The notes under the pieces are model-generated. The model was not told where the DNA came from, made no database searches, and saw only the letters and a list, made by a program, of their open reading frames with translations. Of a stretch of 64,000 nt of DNA, positions 56,085 through 64,000 are shown in pieces (position 1 is the stretch's first letter; each line of letters begins with the position of its first letter). The stretch is from Aeromicrobium sp. Leaf245. GTDB lineage: Bacteria > Actinomycetota > Actinomycetes > Propionibacteriales > Nocardioidaceae. Made by a program: the position numbers and the translations under genes. The DNA lies in assembly GCF_942548115.1 (NCBI RefSeq), contig NZ_OW824151.1, positions 434,001 to 498,000 of the forward strand. The letters are read 5' to 3'.

Positions 56085-56251
56085 GGGACGCTCCTTCGAC
56101 CGCACGCGCCGGTCGCGTGGGTGCCTGAACGGTAGGCCCGTTCGGGCCGTCCCGCACGGCAGACCTCGACTCCCGCCCAGCGGGACCGAGCGAGCCGCCC
56201 ACGCCTCCGCTAGCGTCGGCGGTGAGCCACGCCACCCCCAGGAGGAACCCG

Positions 56252-57340
56252 ATGCCGCAGACCGTCAAGGCCGTCGTCGCCCGCAGCAAGGGCGCACCCG
56301 TCACCGTCGAGAACATCGTCGTGCCCGACCCGGGGCCCGGTGAGGCGGTCGTGGCCGTCCAGGCCTGCGGGGTCTGCCACACCGACCTGCACTACCGCGA
56401 GGGCGGAATCAACGACGAGTTCCCGTTCCTGCTCGGCCACGAGGCCGCGGGTGTCGTGGAGTCCGTCGGCGAGGGTGTCACCGAGGTGGCCCCGGGCGAC
56501 TTCGTGGTGCTCAACTGGCGTGCCGTGTGCGGTGACTGCCGGGCCTGCAAGCGGGGCCGCCCGCAGTACTGCTTCTCCACCTTCAACGCCGAGCAGAAGA
56601 TGACGCTGGAGGACGGCACCGAGCTCTCTCCGGCGCTCGGGATCGGCGCCTTCGCCGAGAAGACCCTCGTGGCTGCCGGCCAGTGCACCAAGGTCGATCC
56701 CGAGGCCGACCCGGCCGCCGTCGGGCTGCTCGGCTGCGGCGTGATGGCCGGCATCGGCGCGGCGATCAACACCGGCAACGTGGGTCGCGGTGACTCCGTG
56801 GCCGTCATCGGCTGCGGCGGCGTGGGCATCGCCGCGGTCGCCGGAGCACGTCTGGCCGGAGCGGCCAAGATCATCGCCGTGGACCTCGACCCGCGCAAGC
56901 TCGAGCAGGCCACGGCCCTCGGTGCCACGCACACGATCGACGCGTCCAAGGACGACGTGGTCACCAAGGTGCAGGAGCTCACCGACACGTTCGGCGCCGA
57001 CGTCGTGATCGAGGCGGTCGGCCGCCCCGAGACCTGGGAGCAGGCCTTCTACGCCCGTGACCTCGCCGGCACCGTGGTCCTGGTCGGCGTGCCCACGCCG
57101 GACATGAAGGTCCCCGAGCTGCCGCTCATCGACGTGTTCGGCCGTGGCGGCTCGCTCAAGTCCAGCTGGTACGGCGACTGCCTGCCGAGCCGCGACTTCC
57201 CGATGCTCGTCGACCTGTACCGCCAGGGCCGGCTCGACCTCGACGCCTTCGTCACCGAGCGCATCGGCATCGACGACGTCGAGGCCGCGTTCGACAAGAT
57301 GCACGGCGGCGACGTCCTGCGTTCGGTGGTGATGATCTGA
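56252..57340 (+). CDS. mscR: S-(hydroxymethyl)mycothiol dehydrogenase
   Basis: A 362-aa zinc alcohol dehydrogenase. Zinc ligands lie in [14 protein letters not shown] and [14 protein letters not shown]; the structural zinc cysteines are in [15 protein letters not shown]. The NAD fold is [19 protein letters not shown]. The sequence and its coupling to an MBL hydrolase match mycothiol-dependent formaldehyde dehydrogenase (MscR), which oxidises the mycothiol-formaldehyde adduct. The ATG at 56252 has AGGAGG upstream; TAGCGT at 56211 is a likely -10. The product links to the next gene. Confidence 0.9.
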   Translation: MPQTVKAVVARSKGAPVTVENIVVPDPGPGEAVVAVQACGVCHTDLHYREGGINDEFPFLLGHEAAGVVESVGEGVTEVAPGDFVVLNWRAVCGDCRACKRGRPQYCFSTFNAEQKMTLEDGTELSPALGIGAFAEKTLVAAGQCTKVDPEADPAAVGLLGCGVMAGIGAAINTGNVGRGDSVAVIGCGGVGIAAVAGARLAGAAKIIAVDLDPRKLEQATALGATHTIDASKDDVVTKVQELTDTFGADVVIEAVGRPETWEQAFYARDLAGTVVLVGVPTPDMKVPELPLIDVFGRGGSLKSSWYGDCLPSRDFPMLVDLYRQGRLDLDAFVTERIGIDDVEAAFDKMHGGDVLRSVVMI

Positions 57341-57972
57341 TGTCGGCACGGGTCACGAAGGTCGTCACGTCGGGGCAGTTCGCGCTCGACGGCGGCAGCT
57401 GGGACGTCGACAACAACGTGTGGATCGTCGGTGACGACAGCGAGGTGGTCGTCGTCGACGCACCGCACGACGCCGAGGCCATCGCCGCGGCGGTCGACGG
57501 TCGCACGGTGCGGGCCATCGTGCTCACGCACGGTCACAACGACCACCTGAACGCCTCGGTGCAGCTGCGCGAGCTCACCGGCGCCCCCATCTGGTTCCCG
57601 TCGGCCGACACGATGCTGTGGGAGGCCGAGCACGGCACCGACGTGCGACCGGACCACGACCTCACCGACGGCACGACGTTCGAGGTGGCCGGCAGCACGC
57701 TGCGGGCCGTCGCCACCCCGGGCCACTCCCCCGGCAGCACCTGCCTCTACAGCGAGGACCTCGGCGTCCTGTTCAGCGGTGACACGTTGTTCAACGGCGG
57801 GCCCGGTGCCACGGGACGCAGCTACTCCAGCTTCGACACGATCGTCGCGTCCATCCGTGAACACCTGCTGACGCTGCCCGACGACACCGTCGTGCACACC
57901 GGCCACGGCGACGACACGCGGATCGGTGACGAGGCGCCCCAGCTGCAGGACTGGATCGACCGAGGCCACTGA
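57340..57972 (+). CDS. MBL-fold hydrolase, partner of MscR
   Basis: A 210-aa metallo-beta-lactamase-fold hydrolase. The metal motif is LTHGHNDHLNA (HxHxDH), with further ligands in TPGHSPGSTCLY, FSGDTLFNGG and HTGHGDDTRIG. It starts at the last base of the mscR stop (TGATG). The same pair occurs in mycobacteria (Rv2259-Rv2260). It probably hydrolyses S-formylmycothiol to formate and mycothiol, which is inference from context and the glyoxalase II-like fold. Confidence 0.88.
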   Translation: MSARVTKVVTSGQFALDGGSWDVDNNVWIVGDDSEVVVVDAPHDAEAIAAAVDGRTVRAIVLTHGHNDHLNASVQLRELTGAPIWFPSADTMLWEAEHGTDVRPDHDLTDGTTFEVAGSTLRAVATPGHSPGSTCLYSEDLGVLFSGDTLFNGGPGATGRSYSSFDTIVASIREHLLTLPDDTVVHTGHGDDTRIGDEAPQLQDWIDRGH

Positions 57973-57985
57973 GCCTGTCGCGGGC

Positions 57986-58555
57986 TCAGACGGCGGGCCA
58001 GGCGTCGAGTGCGCCATGCAGAACGTCGACCACTCGGTCCCAGCTGACGTCGGTCTCGGGGTCGCTGTGGTCGAAGGACCCGGCGGCCTCGAGGGCGATG
58101 AACCCGTGGACGGTGCTGCCGATCAGCCGCACGGCGTGCACGTGGTCCTCCTCCGGCAGGCCGTAGCCCCGCAGCACCGAGGCGAGCAGCTCGGTGTGGC
58201 GTCGCCCCGCCTCGACGCCGTCGTGGCCGGGGGCCAGCCGGCGTCGGGTCGCTGCGTACCGGCCGGGGTGGACGCGCGCGTAGTCGCGGTAGGCGTCGGC
58301 CAGGGCGCGCAGCGCCGACCCCCTGGAGCGGCCGGCGACGTTCCTCGACGCCGCGTCGGCCATCTCGTCGAGCGCCCTCACCGTGATGCCGTCGCGCAGG
58401 GCCCCGGCGCCGTCGACGTGCGCGTACAGGCTCGGCGTGCGGATGCCCACGGCGCGCGCGACGGCGGACGGCGTCACCCCCTCGAAGCCGACCTGGTCGG
58501 CGAGGTCGGCGGCGGCATCGAGGACGAGCGAGCGAGTGAGTCCGGCACGGGGCAC
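57986..58555 (-). CDS. TetR/AcrR-family regulator
   Basis: A 189-aa repressor. The HTH is LTRSLVLDAAADLADQVGFE then VTPSAVARAVGIRTPSLYAH. The C-terminal ligand domain has HPGRYAATRRRLAPGH and LIGSTVHGFIALEAAGSFDH, as in the WHG/TetR_C_33 group. GTG start at 58555, with TAGGTT six bases upstream. It is divergent from the FBP-domain gene and separated by a palindromic operator, so it should control that gene and itself. Confidence 0.9.
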   Translation of the reverse strand: MPRAGLTRSLVLDAAADLADQVGFEGVTPSAVARAVGIRTPSLYAHVDGAGALRDGITVRALDEMADAASRNVAGRSRGSALRALADAYRDYARVHPGRYAATRRRLAPGHDGVEAGRRHTELLASVLRGYGLPEEDHVHAVRLIGSTVHGFIALEAAGSFDHSDPETDVSWDRVVDVLHGALDAWPAV

Positions 58556-58561
58556 GCGACC

Positions 58562-58588
58562 AACCTATCACCGCTAGGTGTATACCTA
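58562..58588. promoter_or_regulatory. TetR operator and leaderless -10 box
   Basis: TAGGTT (58562-58567, minus strand) ends six bases before the regulator GTG. The near-palindrome TAGGT-GTAT-ACCTA at 58575-58588 lies just beside it, between the divergent genes. Confidence 0.65.
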
Positions 58589-58619
58589 AGGGTGTTAGGA
58601 AGCAATGAAGGGACGCACC

Positions 58620-59111
58620 ATGCAACCGCTCTCCGTCGACCAGGTCCGCGCCTGCTTCGTGAACAGCTCGCGCAGCAAGGTCGCCTCCATGACGCTGCCC
58701 GCGCCGTGGCCGCCCGACCGCCTCGAGGAGCGCGACTACCTCGGCTGGGTCGACGCCAAGGCCCCGCAGCGCGCCTACGTGGTGCTGGGTGAGGACATCA
58801 GTGACGAGCCCGTGGGCATCGAGCTGCGGGTCGGCACGTCCGCCGGGCCGGCGCGGACGACCTTGTGCGACTGGTGCCGCACCGACGACGGCACGTCCAC
58901 GGCGCGGCTGCTGGTCGCCCGACGGGCGGGCGCACGGGGCCGGGCCGGTGACACGGTCGGGCAGTACGTGTGCGGCGACCTCGCCTGCTGGAAGCGCGTA
59001 CGCCGACCGCTCAAGCCGCACGAGAAGTCGGTCACGGGCGCGCCCGACCTGCGGGTGGACGACCTGCGCTCGCGGGTGCTCGAGTTCGTCGAGCGGGTGC
59101 GTGCGACCTGA
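58620..59111 (+). CDS. FBP zinc-finger domain protein (FusB-like C-terminal domain)
   Basis: A 163-aa protein of the FBP family. The N-terminus MQPLSVDQVRACFVNSSRSK is typical. A treble-clef zinc finger is formed by CDWC (about residues 82-85) and CGDLAC (about 117-122). This domain is the ribosome/EF-G-binding finger of FusB-type proteins, which rescue EF-G from fusidic acid; the actinobacterial single-domain forms are uncharacterised. The ATG at 58620 fits the family; one at 58605 is also possible. Divergent from a TetR regulator. Confidence 0.82.
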   Translation: MQPLSVDQVRACFVNSSRSKVASMTLPAPWPPDRLEERDYLGWVDAKAPQRAYVVLGEDISDEPVGIELRVGTSAGPARTTLCDWCRTDDGTSTARLLVARRAGARGRAGDTVGQYVCGDLACWKRVRRPLKPHEKSVTGAPDLRVDDLRSRVLEFVERVRAT

Positions 59112-59121
59112 GCGAGGTGGC

Positions 59122-59325
59122 TCAGCCGCGACGCAGCAGCACGATGCCGACCACCGCGGCCACGGCGGCCCCGGCCAGCACCGCGACACGGCCCTTGTCG
59201 GCCTCGGCCACGGCGTCCTGCGCGCGCGACTTCACGTCGAGCTTGTCGCCCAGGGCGTCGACCGTCTCGGCCAGGTGCTCTCGGGTGGCCGCGATCTCGG
59301 CCTCCAGCTGGTCGCGCTCGCTCAT
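59122..59325 (-). CDS. DUF3618 small membrane protein
   Basis: A 67-aa protein: SERDQLEAEIAATREHLAET then VDALGDKLDVKSRAQDA, the DUF3618 amphipathic helix, and a C-terminal helix VAVLAGAAVAAVVGIVLL with RRG at the end. Last of a three-gene envelope operon; its ATG overlaps the preceding stop (ATGA). Confidence 0.88.
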   Translation of the reverse strand: MSERDQLEAEIAATREHLAETVDALGDKLDVKSRAQDAVAEADKGRVAVLAGAAVAAVVGIVLLRRG

Positions 59326-59714
59326 GACGGGTTCCCCTTCGCTGCGGCGACGTCGGCCTGCACGCTCTCGACGCGCGCGGCAGGAGCCTGCGCGACCTTC
59401 GAGACGTTGCTCTTGCCCAGCAGGGCGGCCGCGCCGGCCACCACGAATAGGGCGACCGCCACGATGAGCGCGGCGAGCCACGGGTCGGTCACGTTGGCCA
59501 GACCCAGCACGGCGGCGCTGAGCAGCACGCCGAGGCCGTAGAGCGCGATCACGCCGGCGGCGCCGAACAGGCCGGCACCCACGCCGACCCGCTTGCCGGC
59601 CTGCGCGAGGTCGTCCTTGGCCAAGGCCATCTCGGCGCGGATGAGGGTCGAGATGTCCTCGGTGGCCTGCGCGATCAGGCGGCCGGTGGACTCGTCCTGC
59701 GGCGCCGCGGTCAC
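59322..59714 (-). CDS. Phage-holin-like envelope protein (Actinobacterial holin-X/DUF1469)
   Basis: A 130-aa membrane protein of the putative holin superfamily III: GRLIAQATEDISTLIRAEMA and LAKDDLAQAGKRVGVGAGLF precede two helices (about residues 48-70 and 77-98). Despite the name it is a chromosomal envelope protein; no phage genes are nearby. The GTG at 59714 overlaps the upstream stop (GTGA). It lies between YtxH-like and DUF3618 genes, a common actinobacterial set. Confidence 0.88.
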   Translation of the reverse strand: MTAAPQDESTGRLIAQATEDISTLIRAEMALAKDDLAQAGKRVGVGAGLFGAAGVIALYGLGVLLSAAVLGLANVTDPWLAALIVAVALFVVAGAAALLGKSNVSKVAQAPAARVESVQADVAAAKGNPS

Positions 59715-60157
59715 GGGCGACCCAGGCGGTCTTCGGCGAGGTCGGCCGCCGTGGGCGGCGTGGTCACCGAGGGCGAGCTCGGGACCTCGGTGTCGGCCTC
59801 GGCCAGGTCGGCGTCGAGCTGGGGGTCGGCGACCTCGTCGATCGCGAACGAGGGGTCGGCCGGGTCGGCCGAGACGCCGTCGGAGGACGCGTCGTCGGAC
59901 CGGTGGCTCTTGACCGCGTCGACGACCTTGGAGCCGGCCGCGCTCGCGGCGCTGGACGCGGCGTCGGCGGCAGCGCTGCCGGCAGCACCGGCGGCGCTCT
60001 TGGCGGCGTCGGCGGCATGGTCCACGCCGCTCTGGACGGTGGGAGAGTTCCAGACCTTCTGGGACTGGGTACGGATCTGGTCGTAGCGCTCGCGGCCGGC
60101 CTTCGTGCCGAGCACGTAGCCGGCGACGCCAGCAGCCGCGATGAGCAGCTTGTTCAC
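59711..60157 (-). CDS. YtxH-like envelope protein
   Basis: A 148-aa protein with an N-terminal membrane segment NKLLIAAAGVAGYVLGTKAG (YtxH-type), followed by RERYDQIRTQSQKVWNSPTV, an Ala-rich amphipathic stretch (about residues 50-85) and an acidic disordered tail. GGAGGG lies 7-8 bases before the GTG at 60157. It heads the operon with the holin-like and DUF3618 genes. YtxH-like proteins are stress-associated in Firmicutes; no function is shown here. Confidence 0.85.
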   Translation of the reverse strand: MNKLLIAAAGVAGYVLGTKAGRERYDQIRTQSQKVWNSPTVQSGVDHAADAAKSAAGAAGSAAADAASSAASAAGSKVVDAVKSHRSDDASSDGVSADPADPSFAIDEVADPQLDADLAEADTEVPSSPSVTTPPTAADLAEDRLGRP

Positions 60158-60259
60158 GTCGGACCCTCCTTCGGTGGTGGTCCGTCCATCTTGCTCCACT
60201 CCGCCGTGGCCAGCCAGTCGGACCACCCCACGCCGCTCCCCGAGCTCGTCGAGGGGGCC

Positions 60260-61951
60260 TCAGGACAGACGTCGTCCGAGCGATCGCCCCGCCGCACGGC
60301 CGGAGAAGATGCACCCGCCGAGGAAGGTGCCCTCCAGGGCGTTGTGTCCGTGGACCCCGCCACCGCCGAAGCCCGCGACCTCGCCGGCCGCGTAGAGGCC
60401 GGGCACGGGCATGCCGCTGTCGTCGAGCACGCGGGACTCGAGGTCGGTCTGCAGCCCGCCCAGCGTCTTGCGCGACAGGATGTTCAGCCGGACGGCGATC
60501 AGCGGACCGTGCTCGGGGTCGAGGATCTTGTGCGGCTTGGCCACGCGCACGATCTTGTCGGTGCGCGAGCGCCGCGCGTTGTGCACGGCCATGAGCTGCA
60601 AGTCCTTGCTGAACGCGTTGTCGATCTCACGGTCCCGCTCCACCACCTGCTGCTCCAGCGTGGCGAGGTCGATCGTGGCCCCGCCGCGGCTCCTCGCGTT
60701 CATCCCCTCGACCAGCTCGGCCAGCGTGTGCGCGACGACGAAGTCCTCGCCGTGCTGCTTGAACTTCTCGACCGGCTCCGGTGCGCCCTTCGCGAGCCGC
60801 GTCTGGGCGAGGAACTTCAGGTCCTTGCCGGTGATGTCGGGGTTCTGCTCCGAGCCCGACAGCGCGAACTCCTTCTCGATGATCGACTGGGTGAGCACGA
60901 GCCAGGAGTAGTCGTGGCCCGTCGCCAGGATCTCCTTCATCGTGCCCATCGTGTCGAACCCCGGGAAGTTCGGCGCCGGGAGACGGTGCCCGGTCGCGTC
61001 GAACCAGAGCGACGACGGGCCGGGGATGATGCGGATGGCGTGGTCGGGCCAGATCGGGTCCCAGTTGTGCACGCCCTCGGTGTAGGCCCACATGCGGTCG
61101 CGGTTGACCACGCGTCCGCCGGCGGACTCGGTGATGGCGAGCATGCGGCCGTCCACGTGGGCGGGCACGCCGAGGATCATGTGCTCCGGCGCGGGCCCGA
61201 GGCGGTGGGTGGGCCAGGACTCCCGCATCAGGTCGCGGTTGTGGCCGATGCCGCCGGACGTGACCACCACGGCGGCGGCGCGCTCCTCGAACGTGCCGAC
61301 CGGGGTGCGCGACGACGCGACGCCACGGTCGGACTCGTCCGGCTCCAGCTCGGTGCCGCGCACGCCGACCACCGATCCGCCCTCGACGACCAGGTCGTCG
61401 ACCTGGCGGCGGAAGGCGAACCGCACCCGCCCGGCGCGCTCGGCTGCCAGCACGGGCTCGGCGAACACGCGCACGACCTCGGGACCGGTGCCCCACGTGA
61501 GGTGGAACCGCGGGACGGAGTTCCCGTGCCCGCTCGCGCTGCCGCTGCCGCGCTCGGCCCAGCCCACGATCGGCAGGACCTTGAGGCCGAGGTCGCGCAG
61601 GTACTGGCGCTTCTCGGTGGCCGCGAAGTGCACGTACGCCTCCGCCCAGCGTCGGCCCCAGGCGTCGTGCCCGGTCGCGTCGTCGGCCGGGCTCTCGAAC
61701 GCTGCGGAGCCGAACCAGTCCTGCAGGGCGAGCTCGGGCGAGTCCTTGATGCCCATGCGCCGCTGCTCCGGGGAGTCGACGAGGAACAGCCCGCCGAGCG
61801 ACCAGAAGGCCTGCCCGCCGAGGTTCGACCGGTTCTCCTGCTCGACGACCAGCACGCTGCGGCCGGCCAGCACCAGCTCGTGCGTCGCCACCAGCCCCGC
61901 CAGTCCGGCACCCACCACGATCACGTCAGGTTCGAAGCTCTTCTGGTCCAC
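60260..61951 (-). CDS. FAD-binding dehydrogenase (KstD/fumarate reductase-like)
   Basis: A 563-aa FAD-dependent oxidoreductase. The ADP-binding motif VIVVGAGLAGLVATHELVLA (about residues 10-29) is followed by VEQENRSNLGGQAFWSLGGL, and the C-terminal FAD contact is GLYAAGEVAGFGGGGVHG. The family covers ketosteroid dehydrogenases and flavin fumarate reductase-like enzymes; this subgroup is usually annotated only as FAD-binding dehydrogenase. GTG start at 61951 with GGAGG immediately upstream and CAGGAT at leaderless spacing. Substrate unknown. Confidence 0.9.
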   Translation of the reverse strand: MDQKSFEPDVIVVGAGLAGLVATHELVLAGRSVLVVEQENRSNLGGQAFWSLGGLFLVDSPEQRRMGIKDSPELALQDWFGSAAFESPADDATGHDAWGRRWAEAYVHFAATEKRQYLRDLGLKVLPIVGWAERGSGSASGHGNSVPRFHLTWGTGPEVVRVFAEPVLAAERAGRVRFAFRRQVDDLVVEGGSVVGVRGTELEPDESDRGVASSRTPVGTFEERAAAVVVTSGGIGHNRDLMRESWPTHRLGPAPEHMILGVPAHVDGRMLAITESAGGRVVNRDRMWAYTEGVHNWDPIWPDHAIRIIPGPSSLWFDATGHRLPAPNFPGFDTMGTMKEILATGHDYSWLVLTQSIIEKEFALSGSEQNPDITGKDLKFLAQTRLAKGAPEPVEKFKQHGEDFVVAHTLAELVEGMNARSRGGATIDLATLEQQVVERDREIDNAFSKDLQLMAVHNARRSRTDKIVRVAKPHKILDPEHGPLIAVRLNILSRKTLGGLQTDLESRVLDDSGMPVPGLYAAGEVAGFGGGGVHGHNALEGTFLGGCIFSGRAAGRSLGRRLS

Positions 61952-61993
61952 CCTCCGATCCTGCCAGGCCCCCCGATCACCGCACGTCCCGGC

Positions 61994-62074
61994 GATTCCC
62001 AGGTCGACCTGGGAATCTCCCGGTCCGCCCGGTTTCCCCACGTCTGCACGGGTTGCTTTCCGTGCAGACGTGGG
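61994..62074. repeat. Palindrome plus hairpin, left of DUF2236
   Basis: A 24-bp perfect palindrome (GATTCCCAGGTC and its complement) at 61994-62017 is followed by a 15-bp stem CCCACGTCTGCACGG (62037-62051) / 62060-62074 with loop GTTGCTTT. It lies after the DUF2236 stop. A related pair in inverted order lies at 63029-63117. Confidence 0.9.
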
Positions 62075-62096
62075 AAAGCCGTGCAGCAGACCGGGG

Positions 62097-62963
62097 TCAG
62101 GCCTCGACCGGGTGCTCGGGCGGCGTCATGGCCCAGCGGATGGACCGGGTCACCACCTCGCCGCCCAGCCGGACGGCACTCGCCTCGGCCACCGGGAGCC
62201 AGGGCAGGCGAAGCGGCCAGCGCGACCAGCGCGGCATCAGCCCGACGCCGGCCGCGGCGAGCACGCCGTACGGGACGCGGATGGCCAGCGGCACGGGCGG
62301 GTGGACGAGCAGGTACCGCACGGTTCGTCGGGCCGCCTCGGTGCTCTCGAGCTCCGGCCGGAACGCCTCGAGGGCGGCCTCCAGCTCGGCGACCGACTCC
62401 GGGACGTCGCTCGCCCCGAGCTCGCGTGCCACCACGGCGGCCTCGCGGACGTAGGCGTCGCGCCCCTCGGCGTCCAGCGGCTGGTGTCCGTACCGGTCGT
62501 GGGCGCGCAGGAAGCTGTCGACCTCGGCCACGTGCACCCAGCGCAGCAGGTGCGGGTCCGAGGCCCGGTACGGCCGGCCGTCGGGTGCGACGCCCTCGAT
62601 CGTGTCGTGCACGGCGCGCACCGCGCGGATGGCCCGCGCTGCGTCGGCGTCGGTGCCGAAGGTCGTGACCGCGAGGAAGCCGCTCGTGCGCTGGAGCCGG
62701 CCCCAAGGGTCGCCGCGGAAGCCGGAGTGCTGGTCGACCGCTGCCATCGCGAGCGGGTGCAGCGACTGCAGCAGCAGCGCACGGATGCCACCCACGAACA
62801 TCGACGCGTCGCCGTGGACCGTCGCGATCGCGGAGTCGGGAGCGAATCGGCGCGGTCCGGGCGCGAACATGATCCGCTCGCGTCGGGCCGGCCCCTCGTC
62901 GCCCGCGACTCGCGCGAAGATCGTCGCTCCGAGGGTCGAGCGTGCAGAGGTCAGCGGCTTCAT
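62097..62963 (-). CDS. DUF2236 (MpaB-like) oxygenase-family protein
   Basis: A 288-aa DUF2236 protein, related to the ER-bound oxygenase MpaB and latex-clearing protein (Lcp) superfamily. Conserved blocks are VHGDASMFVGGIRALLLQSL, HPLAMAAVDQHSGFRGDPWG (with the His and RGDPWGRL signature), LLRWVHVAEVDSFLRAHDRY and YLLVHPPVPLAIRVPYG. Histidines in these blocks could bind heme in related proteins. Start ATG 62963. It is bracketed by the two palindromic repeats, one inverted to the other. Confidence 0.88.
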   Translation of the reverse strand: MKPLTSARSTLGATIFARVAGDEGPARRERIMFAPGPRRFAPDSAIATVHGDASMFVGGIRALLLQSLHPLAMAAVDQHSGFRGDPWGRLQRTSGFLAVTTFGTDADAARAIRAVRAVHDTIEGVAPDGRPYRASDPHLLRWVHVAEVDSFLRAHDRYGHQPLDAEGRDAYVREAAVVARELGASDVPESVAELEAALEAFRPELESTEAARRTVRYLLVHPPVPLAIRVPYGVLAAAGVGLMPRWSRWPLRLPWLPVAEASAVRLGGEVVTRSIRWAMTPPEHPVEA

Positions 62964-63028
62964 CGCTCCAGTGTCACCCGGGGTGCGGCGTTGCACCCGC
63001 CGACCGGAACGGCGGACCACTCGCGCGC

Positions 63029-63117
63029 GGCTTCCTCACGAAGACACGGAAAGCAATCCGAGCAGACGTGAGGAAGCCGTGCGTGGTCGGAGATTCCCAG
63101 GTCGACCTGGGAATCTC
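63029..63117. repeat. Hairpin plus palindrome, right of DUF2236
   Basis: Stem GGCTTCCTCACG (63029-63040) / CGTGAGGAAGCC (63067-63078), then a 28-bp perfect palindrome at 63090-63117 whose core matches the one at 61994. The hairpin loop holds GGAAAGCAATCCGAGCAGACG, which in reverse complement matches the left hairpin. It lies just past the ABC gene stop. Confidence 0.9.
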
Positions 63118-63125
63118 TCACCCGG

Positions 63126-64000
63126 TCAGGGGGTGGGGGTCGCGCGGCGGGCCCGCTGCTCGACGGGGTCTGGAACGGGGACGGCCGCGATGAGGCGGCG
63201 GGTGTAGTCCTGCTGCGGACGACGCAGCACGTCCTCGCGCGGGCCGACCTCGACGAGACGGCCGTGCTGGAGCACTGCCACGCGGTTCGCGAGGGAGTCG
63301 ACCACGGCCAGGTCGTGGCTGATGAACAGGCACGCGAAGCCCACCCGCTGCTGCAGCTCGGCGAACAGCTCGAGCACCCGCGCCTGCACCGACACGTCCA
63401 GCGCCGACGTCGGCTCGTCCGCGATCAGCAGGTCGGGATCCAACGCGATGGCGCGGGCCAGGCTGATGCGCTGGCGCTGGCCACCGGACAGCTCGTGGCC
63501 GAACCGCGTCGCGTACGACGCGGGCAGCTCGACCGACTCCAGCAGCGACGCGACCTTCGCATCCACGTCGGCGGAGGACAGGTCGGTCTGCACCCGCAGC
63601 GGCTCGGCGATGCAGTCGCCGATGCTCATCCGGGGGTTGAGCGAGGCCGCCGGGTCCTGGAACACGAAGCCGAAGCGCGACCGCAGGGGCCGCAGCCGCG
63701 CGTCGGACAGTCCCGACACCGTGGTGCCCGACACCGAGATCGTCCCGCTCGTGGGCTGCTGCAGCCCGACCGCGGTGCGTCCGATCGTCGACTTCCCGGA
63801 ACCCGACTCGCCCACCAGCCCGAGCACCTCGCCCCGACGCACCTGCAGCGACACGTGGTCGACCGCGGTGAACGCCGGTTGCCCGAGACGCCCGGGGAAC
63901 TCGACGACCAGGTCGTCGACGTCGAGCACGGCGTCGGCCTCCTCGGACACGAGCGACGGACCGTCCTCGCGGCCGAGGTGCGGCACCGCGTCGAGCAGGG
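63126..64000 (-). CDS. Peptide ABC transporter ATPase, probably a DppD-DppF fusion (N-terminus off window)
   Basis: The visible 291 residues are a full DppF/OppF-type ATPase: Walker A LVGESGSGKSTIGRTAVGLQ, Q-loop FVFQDPAASLNPRMSIGDCI, signature HELSGGQRQRISLARAIALD, Walker B LLIADEPTSALDVS, and the oligopeptide-type tail QDYTRRLIAAVPVPDP. Upstream, LLDAVPHLGRED is the usual end of a DppD-type ATPase, so this is the second half of a tandem two-ATPase protein that continues past the right edge. It imports peptides or nickel with partners outside the window. Its product could also serve the orphan binding lipoprotein near 7 kb, but this is speculation. Confidence 0.92.
   Translation of the reverse strand, partial: LLDAVPHLGREDGPSLVSEEADAVLDVDDLVVEFPGRLGQPAFTAVDHVSLQVRRGEVLGLVGESGSGKSTIGRTAVGLQQPTSGTISVSGTTVSGLSDARLRPLRSRFGFVFQDPAASLNPRMSIGDCIAEPLRVQTDLSSADVDAKVASLLESVELPASYATRFGHELSGGQRQRISLARAIALDPDLLIADEPTSALDVSVQARVLELFAELQQRVGFACLFISHDLAVVDSLANRVAVLQHGRLVEVGPREDVLRRPQQDYTRRLIAAVPVPDPVEQRARRATPTP

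Noticed and set aside
59322-59714. Prophage remnant suggested by a holin-like gene
   Set aside because: Holin-superfamily III proteins are ordinary envelope proteins in Actinobacteria; there are no phage structural or integrase genes.
62097-62963. DUF2236 cassette as an insertion sequence
   Set aside because: The flanking repeats are mirror-imaged, but there is no transposase and no target-site duplication was recognised. Kept only as a finding.

Overview
The window is a high-GC actinobacterial chromosome segment centred on the replication origin. The order rpmH-dnaA-dnaN-gnd-recF-DUF721-gyrB-gyrA-DUF3566-tRNA-Ile-(39-aa DLW-39-type ORF)-tRNA-Ala on one side, and rnpA-yidD-yidC-jag-rsmG-parA-parB with two parS sites followed by trxA/trxB on the other, is the classic actinobacterial oriC neighbourhood. 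gnd between dnaN and recF, a mycothiol-dependent formaldehyde dehydrogenase and a DUF3566 protein suggest the Propionibacteriales, most likely Nocardioidaceae (an Aeromicrobium or Nocardioides relative). The genus is inference from gene order and style; no rRNA is present to settle it.

Layout. 1-8.3 kb: an Erm-type 23S rRNA methyltransferase cut by the left edge, a divergent MFS exporter, a YunG-like protein coupled to the replicative helicase dnaB, a DnaA-box-rich gap, a MATE exporter, a siderophore-interacting reductase and an orphan peptide-type binding lipoprotein. 8.4-10.2 kb: the rpsF-ssb-rpsR-rplI operon. 10.3-16.5 kb: housekeeping and accessory genes (MOSC, alkyltransferase-like protein, a divergent MocR regulator/PPOX pair, aldo/keto reductase, small membrane proteins, maltokinase-cap protein). 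16.5-20.0 kb: the coupled operon for a circularly permuted ATP-grasp enzyme, an alpha-E protein and a transglutaminase, carrying a 63-bp internal duplication. 20.1-25.2 kb: a BrkB-type membrane protein, HNH protein, a membrane pseudokinase and trxBA behind a SigR-type promoter. 25.2-25.9 kb: a 660-bp gap with repeats. 25.9-30.8 kb: parBA through rpmH. 31-44.2 kb: dnaA through the two tRNAs. 44.3-50.8 kb: an ABC exporter with a two-component system, then a GNAT-aminotransferase fusion coupled to a CdsA-like gene. 50.8-64 kb: CopC, a CmtR-like metal regulator with a CDF exporter, DUF3152, pirin, the mycothiol formaldehyde pathway (MscR plus MBL hydrolase), a TetR/FBP-domain pair, a YtxH/holin/DUF3618 envelope operon, an FAD dehydrogenase, a DUF2236 gene bracketed by palindromes, and part of a fused peptide-ABC ATPase.

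Regulatory signals are unusually easy to read. About a dozen genes have a TANNNT -10 box followed by 6-7 bases and then the start codon, indicating leaderless mRNAs. Operators, terminators and parS sites are also visible. The most unusual signals are tandem CGACAWRT octamers at four loci beside or inside dnaB, parB, dnaA and recF, a second DnaA-box cluster upstream of dnaB, a GyrB that naturally carries the Asn known elsewhere as a quinolone-resistance substitution, a cysteine-free S18, the duplicated leader in the ATP-grasp operon, and the GNAT-aminotransferase/CdsA-like pair. There is no prophage, CRISPR array or insertion sequence.
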